From the NCBI GenBank assembly GCA_018398815.1, contig CM031595.1, forward strand, positions 50,917,489 through 50,981,488: DNA of 64,000 nucleotides, given 5' to 3'. The notes beneath the pieces were generated by a model, which was given only the letters and a program-made list of their open reading frames with translations, was not told the DNA's origin and ran no database searches. Both the position numbers and the translations under genes were made by a program. The DNA comes from Conus ventricosus (taxonomy: Eukaryota; Mollusca; Gastropoda; Neogastropoda; Conidae). Positions 61,756 through 64,000 of the stretch are shown one piece after another (the first letter of the stretch is position 1; every line of letters starts with the position of its first letter).

Positions 61756-64000
61756 TATGGGGAGTTTGTATTATACTCCCTGTTTGGCTAGTTATACTTA
61801 CCATGTCAGACAATAGCATTCACGGCAGTTAGTCAGCTCTGCCAGGCCGAAGTTTTTGTGTGGCTAATGCAGTAATAAGACAGTCACGTGATGCCCACCC
61901 GCTTCCGCCGTAGGAAGAAGCCAGTGTCAACCTCCCGTACCTCATTCATCGAGGCCTGCGCGCAAGGTAACCCCAGAACCTTGGCGCTAGTGGGGAAGGC
62001 AGGGCGGGCATTAGAGTCTGACATGGTAAGTATACTAGCCAAACAGGGAGTATAATACAAACTCCCCATTTTGGCGTCATATACTGTACCATGTCAGACA
62101 ATAGCAGAATTCATAGGAAAAGGAGGAGGGCGAGTGCCCTAGTGGTTCCTGGGTTAACCGATATGGATGCATTAGCCGCCACAAAGGATATCCCATTAGA
62201 ACCATCAGCCCTGGTCATGCGGATGTCCCTTAAATAAAATTTTATGAAGGGATTTTCCGAACGCCAGAAGGCTGCCTCCTGGAGGTGGCGCATGGGAACA
62301 GAGTGCTGGAATGCTGCCGAAGCGGCGAGCGCTCTGAGCTCATGAGCCCGGGGGGACAAGACGGGGAGGTCCTTGGATGCCTGGGAATAGGCCGTTTGAC
62401 CGCTTGGAGACCACCTGAGCGGGCCCAGCTGAGAGTTTTCCCGTGTTATGGGGTGAGGAAAAAAGGAGAGTCTTGCAAAACGCGCCTGGGGCGCGAGCGT
62501 TCCCGCAGGGTTGACCTCGAGGGGGCCAAAGGGCTATGCAAAGAGGGCCCCCTAGTGTTCCCCCAGGGGGCGGATGACGAGGTAAGGAGAGGCCTCCCGG
62601 GGTTTTCCCTGGTTCTTCTGGAAATGGGAAGGAATTAAGAGAGACGGAGCCGTTCTGGGGAAAGGGCAGTTCGGGGGGCCCCACAAGGGCAGGATTCCCC
62701 TCGCCTTCTGGCGGAAGCGGGGCGGGGGAAAGGAGTTTCATAGACAGAAGGCAAAGGGGGAATGGAGGAGACAGGTCATTGGGGGTTTCCTGAGGATTTC
62801 AGTAAGTAAAGAGGTCCAAAGGGGAACCGTTAGGGATTGGGCCTCCGAAGAGCACCCCCTTGGAGTTTCTGAGAAGGAATCTTCTAAAGGAAGGTCCCCC
62901 ATTTGGGGATGGTCGTGCGATGGCGCCCGTGCCCCGGATGGAGCTAGAGAGGGTTAAGGTTTTGGGAAAAAGGAAATTTCCTATTGGATTTTGGACGGGC
63001 GATTGGAGGACAGTTGTTTCGCACATGAGACCCATTTCCCCCATTGAAAATTTAAAAGGGCTCTGTGTGCCTGCGAGAGGAAGGGCTAGGCTCGGAGTTC
63101 TGAGGGCCCCCAGCGATGGGAGGGGATAGTGGGGAGGCTGGGACTGCCCCGTTCGAGGGGGGATTTAGCGCCGAAAACCGGGCTGGCACAGAAGCCAGGC
63201 GTGGAGGCGAAGCATCTGGGGATTGGCGTGGGGCCCCCCGGAACGGGGTTGCCTGAGCATGTCCCACCTGGTGTTCAACCAAAGGGGGGTGCGTGAGTGG
63301 GGGACTTGAGGTCCGGAAACCCAGGACTGAGTGGGCCACACGGGGCTATAAAGGAATGAGCCTGGGTTCAGAGTCCCCCCTTCCGATCACCTTGTGGGGA
63401 TGGGAAGGGGGGGAAGGGCGTAAGTAGAGGGACCGGGAAGGGAAGGGCGTCGATGGGGGGAACCCCGGGGGTGGGACGGGACCATCACTGGAGACGTGTT
63501 GAACTTTTTTTGGCAAAACAGGTCGATCAGGGGTCTAAACCCCAATGTTCCCCCGGTTTGTTAGGGTATCTGGGGGGTCCATTCCGTGTGGGGACAGACT
63601 TGGAGAGTGAGGGTCTGCCAGGATATTGGTGTCCCCGCTATGTGTCCGCGGAAGGGGGACCCCCGCGTGTGACACCGTGGAGGAGGGGCCCCTGTACGGG
63701 GGAAAGGCCCATGGAGTGTGCCCCCCCCCCCCCCTTTTTGTGTAAAAAAGCTACGAAATTTTTTTCCGTGAAAAGGGGAAAAGAATCGGGGGAGATATGG
63801 AGGGGAAATGGGGAGGGCGAGCCCGACGCCTCCCGTTCCAAGATGTTGTGTGAAGCGAGCAGTCAGAGGATCCCAAACCCCCGAGGCGGATGCTCTCCAA
63901 ATGGGCCCCCCAACCCCGGGTTTGGGGGCGTTTTGTAAGTTCCCGAGCCCGGGAAGGGAGGGGGAAAGGGAAATTTGGGGTCCAGGGTGGTGGGTGAGCA
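61756..64000 (-). mobile_element. DIRS-type retrotransposon copy B in right arm, cut by window end
   Basis: Reverse complement of about 33300-35606. The right terminus and internal complementary region are at 61756-62106. The recombinase C-terminus is open at 62111-62359 (HELRALAASAAFQHSVPMRH, then FIKFYLRD). Beyond about 62390 the copy degenerates into homopolymer-inflated text through the recombinase N-terminus and RNase H, with 14 C at 63721-63734 at the poly-G site. Confidence 0.85.

Overview
This window is animal nuclear DNA, most likely from a mollusc and plausibly a marine gastropod. It has no operons and no dense reading frames. It has a gene of short exons with GT-AG introns, long AT-rich introns with (TG)n and (TC)n runs, and many transposons: DIRS-type, Ty3/Gypsy, hAT and piggyBac elements and a tRNA-derived SINE. 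The mollusc assignment rests on the transposon mix and the SINE body and is an inference. No whole-gene search was possible.

The only host gene recognised is the middle part of a WDFY3 (ALFY) orthologue, a giant BEACH/WD40/FYVE scaffold for selective autophagy of protein aggregates. On the + strand 22 supported exons run from 10209 to a contig end at 47841, plus one uncertain exon. They are collinear with the human protein from roughly residue 530 to 1900. The first exons and the PH-BEACH-WD40-FYVE end lie outside the window. Many exons carry single-base indels, mostly in homopolymers, which look like consensus errors rather than gene decay.

Layout. 1-6969: a Ty3/Gypsy element (partial 5' LTR, body, 3' LTR) whose body is badly corrupted but readable, with integrase upstream of reverse transcriptase. 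6970-10053: the 3' part of a DIRS-type tyrosine-recombinase retrotransposon (copy A) that the Gypsy element interrupts. 10209-26557: WDFY3 exons, with a small CAG-ended DNA transposon at 19703-20275. 26558-30602: a large intron with a minisatellite, a piggyBac-type element and a SINE. 30603-32225: two more exons around a second CAG-ended element. 32422-35606: DIRS copy B with intact terminal and internal complementary repeats. 36453-39255: five exons. 39256-46901: one intron holding a DIRS left end, a CpG-rich repeat block, a complete four-exon hAT transposon with a perfect 8-bp target duplication, and a hairpin-bearing tandem array. 46902-47841: two exons, the second cut.

47842-48841 is exactly 1000 N. 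From about 49573 to 64000 the sequence is the reverse complement of about 33300-47817: the same exons, hAT insertion, DIRS ends and tandem array on the - strand. The two arms differ by small indels, and their frame breaks fall at different places. The simplest reading is two haplotypes, or a read-through palindrome, of one locus scaffolded tail to tail. The right arm also supplies the rest of the exon that the left arm loses at the gap.
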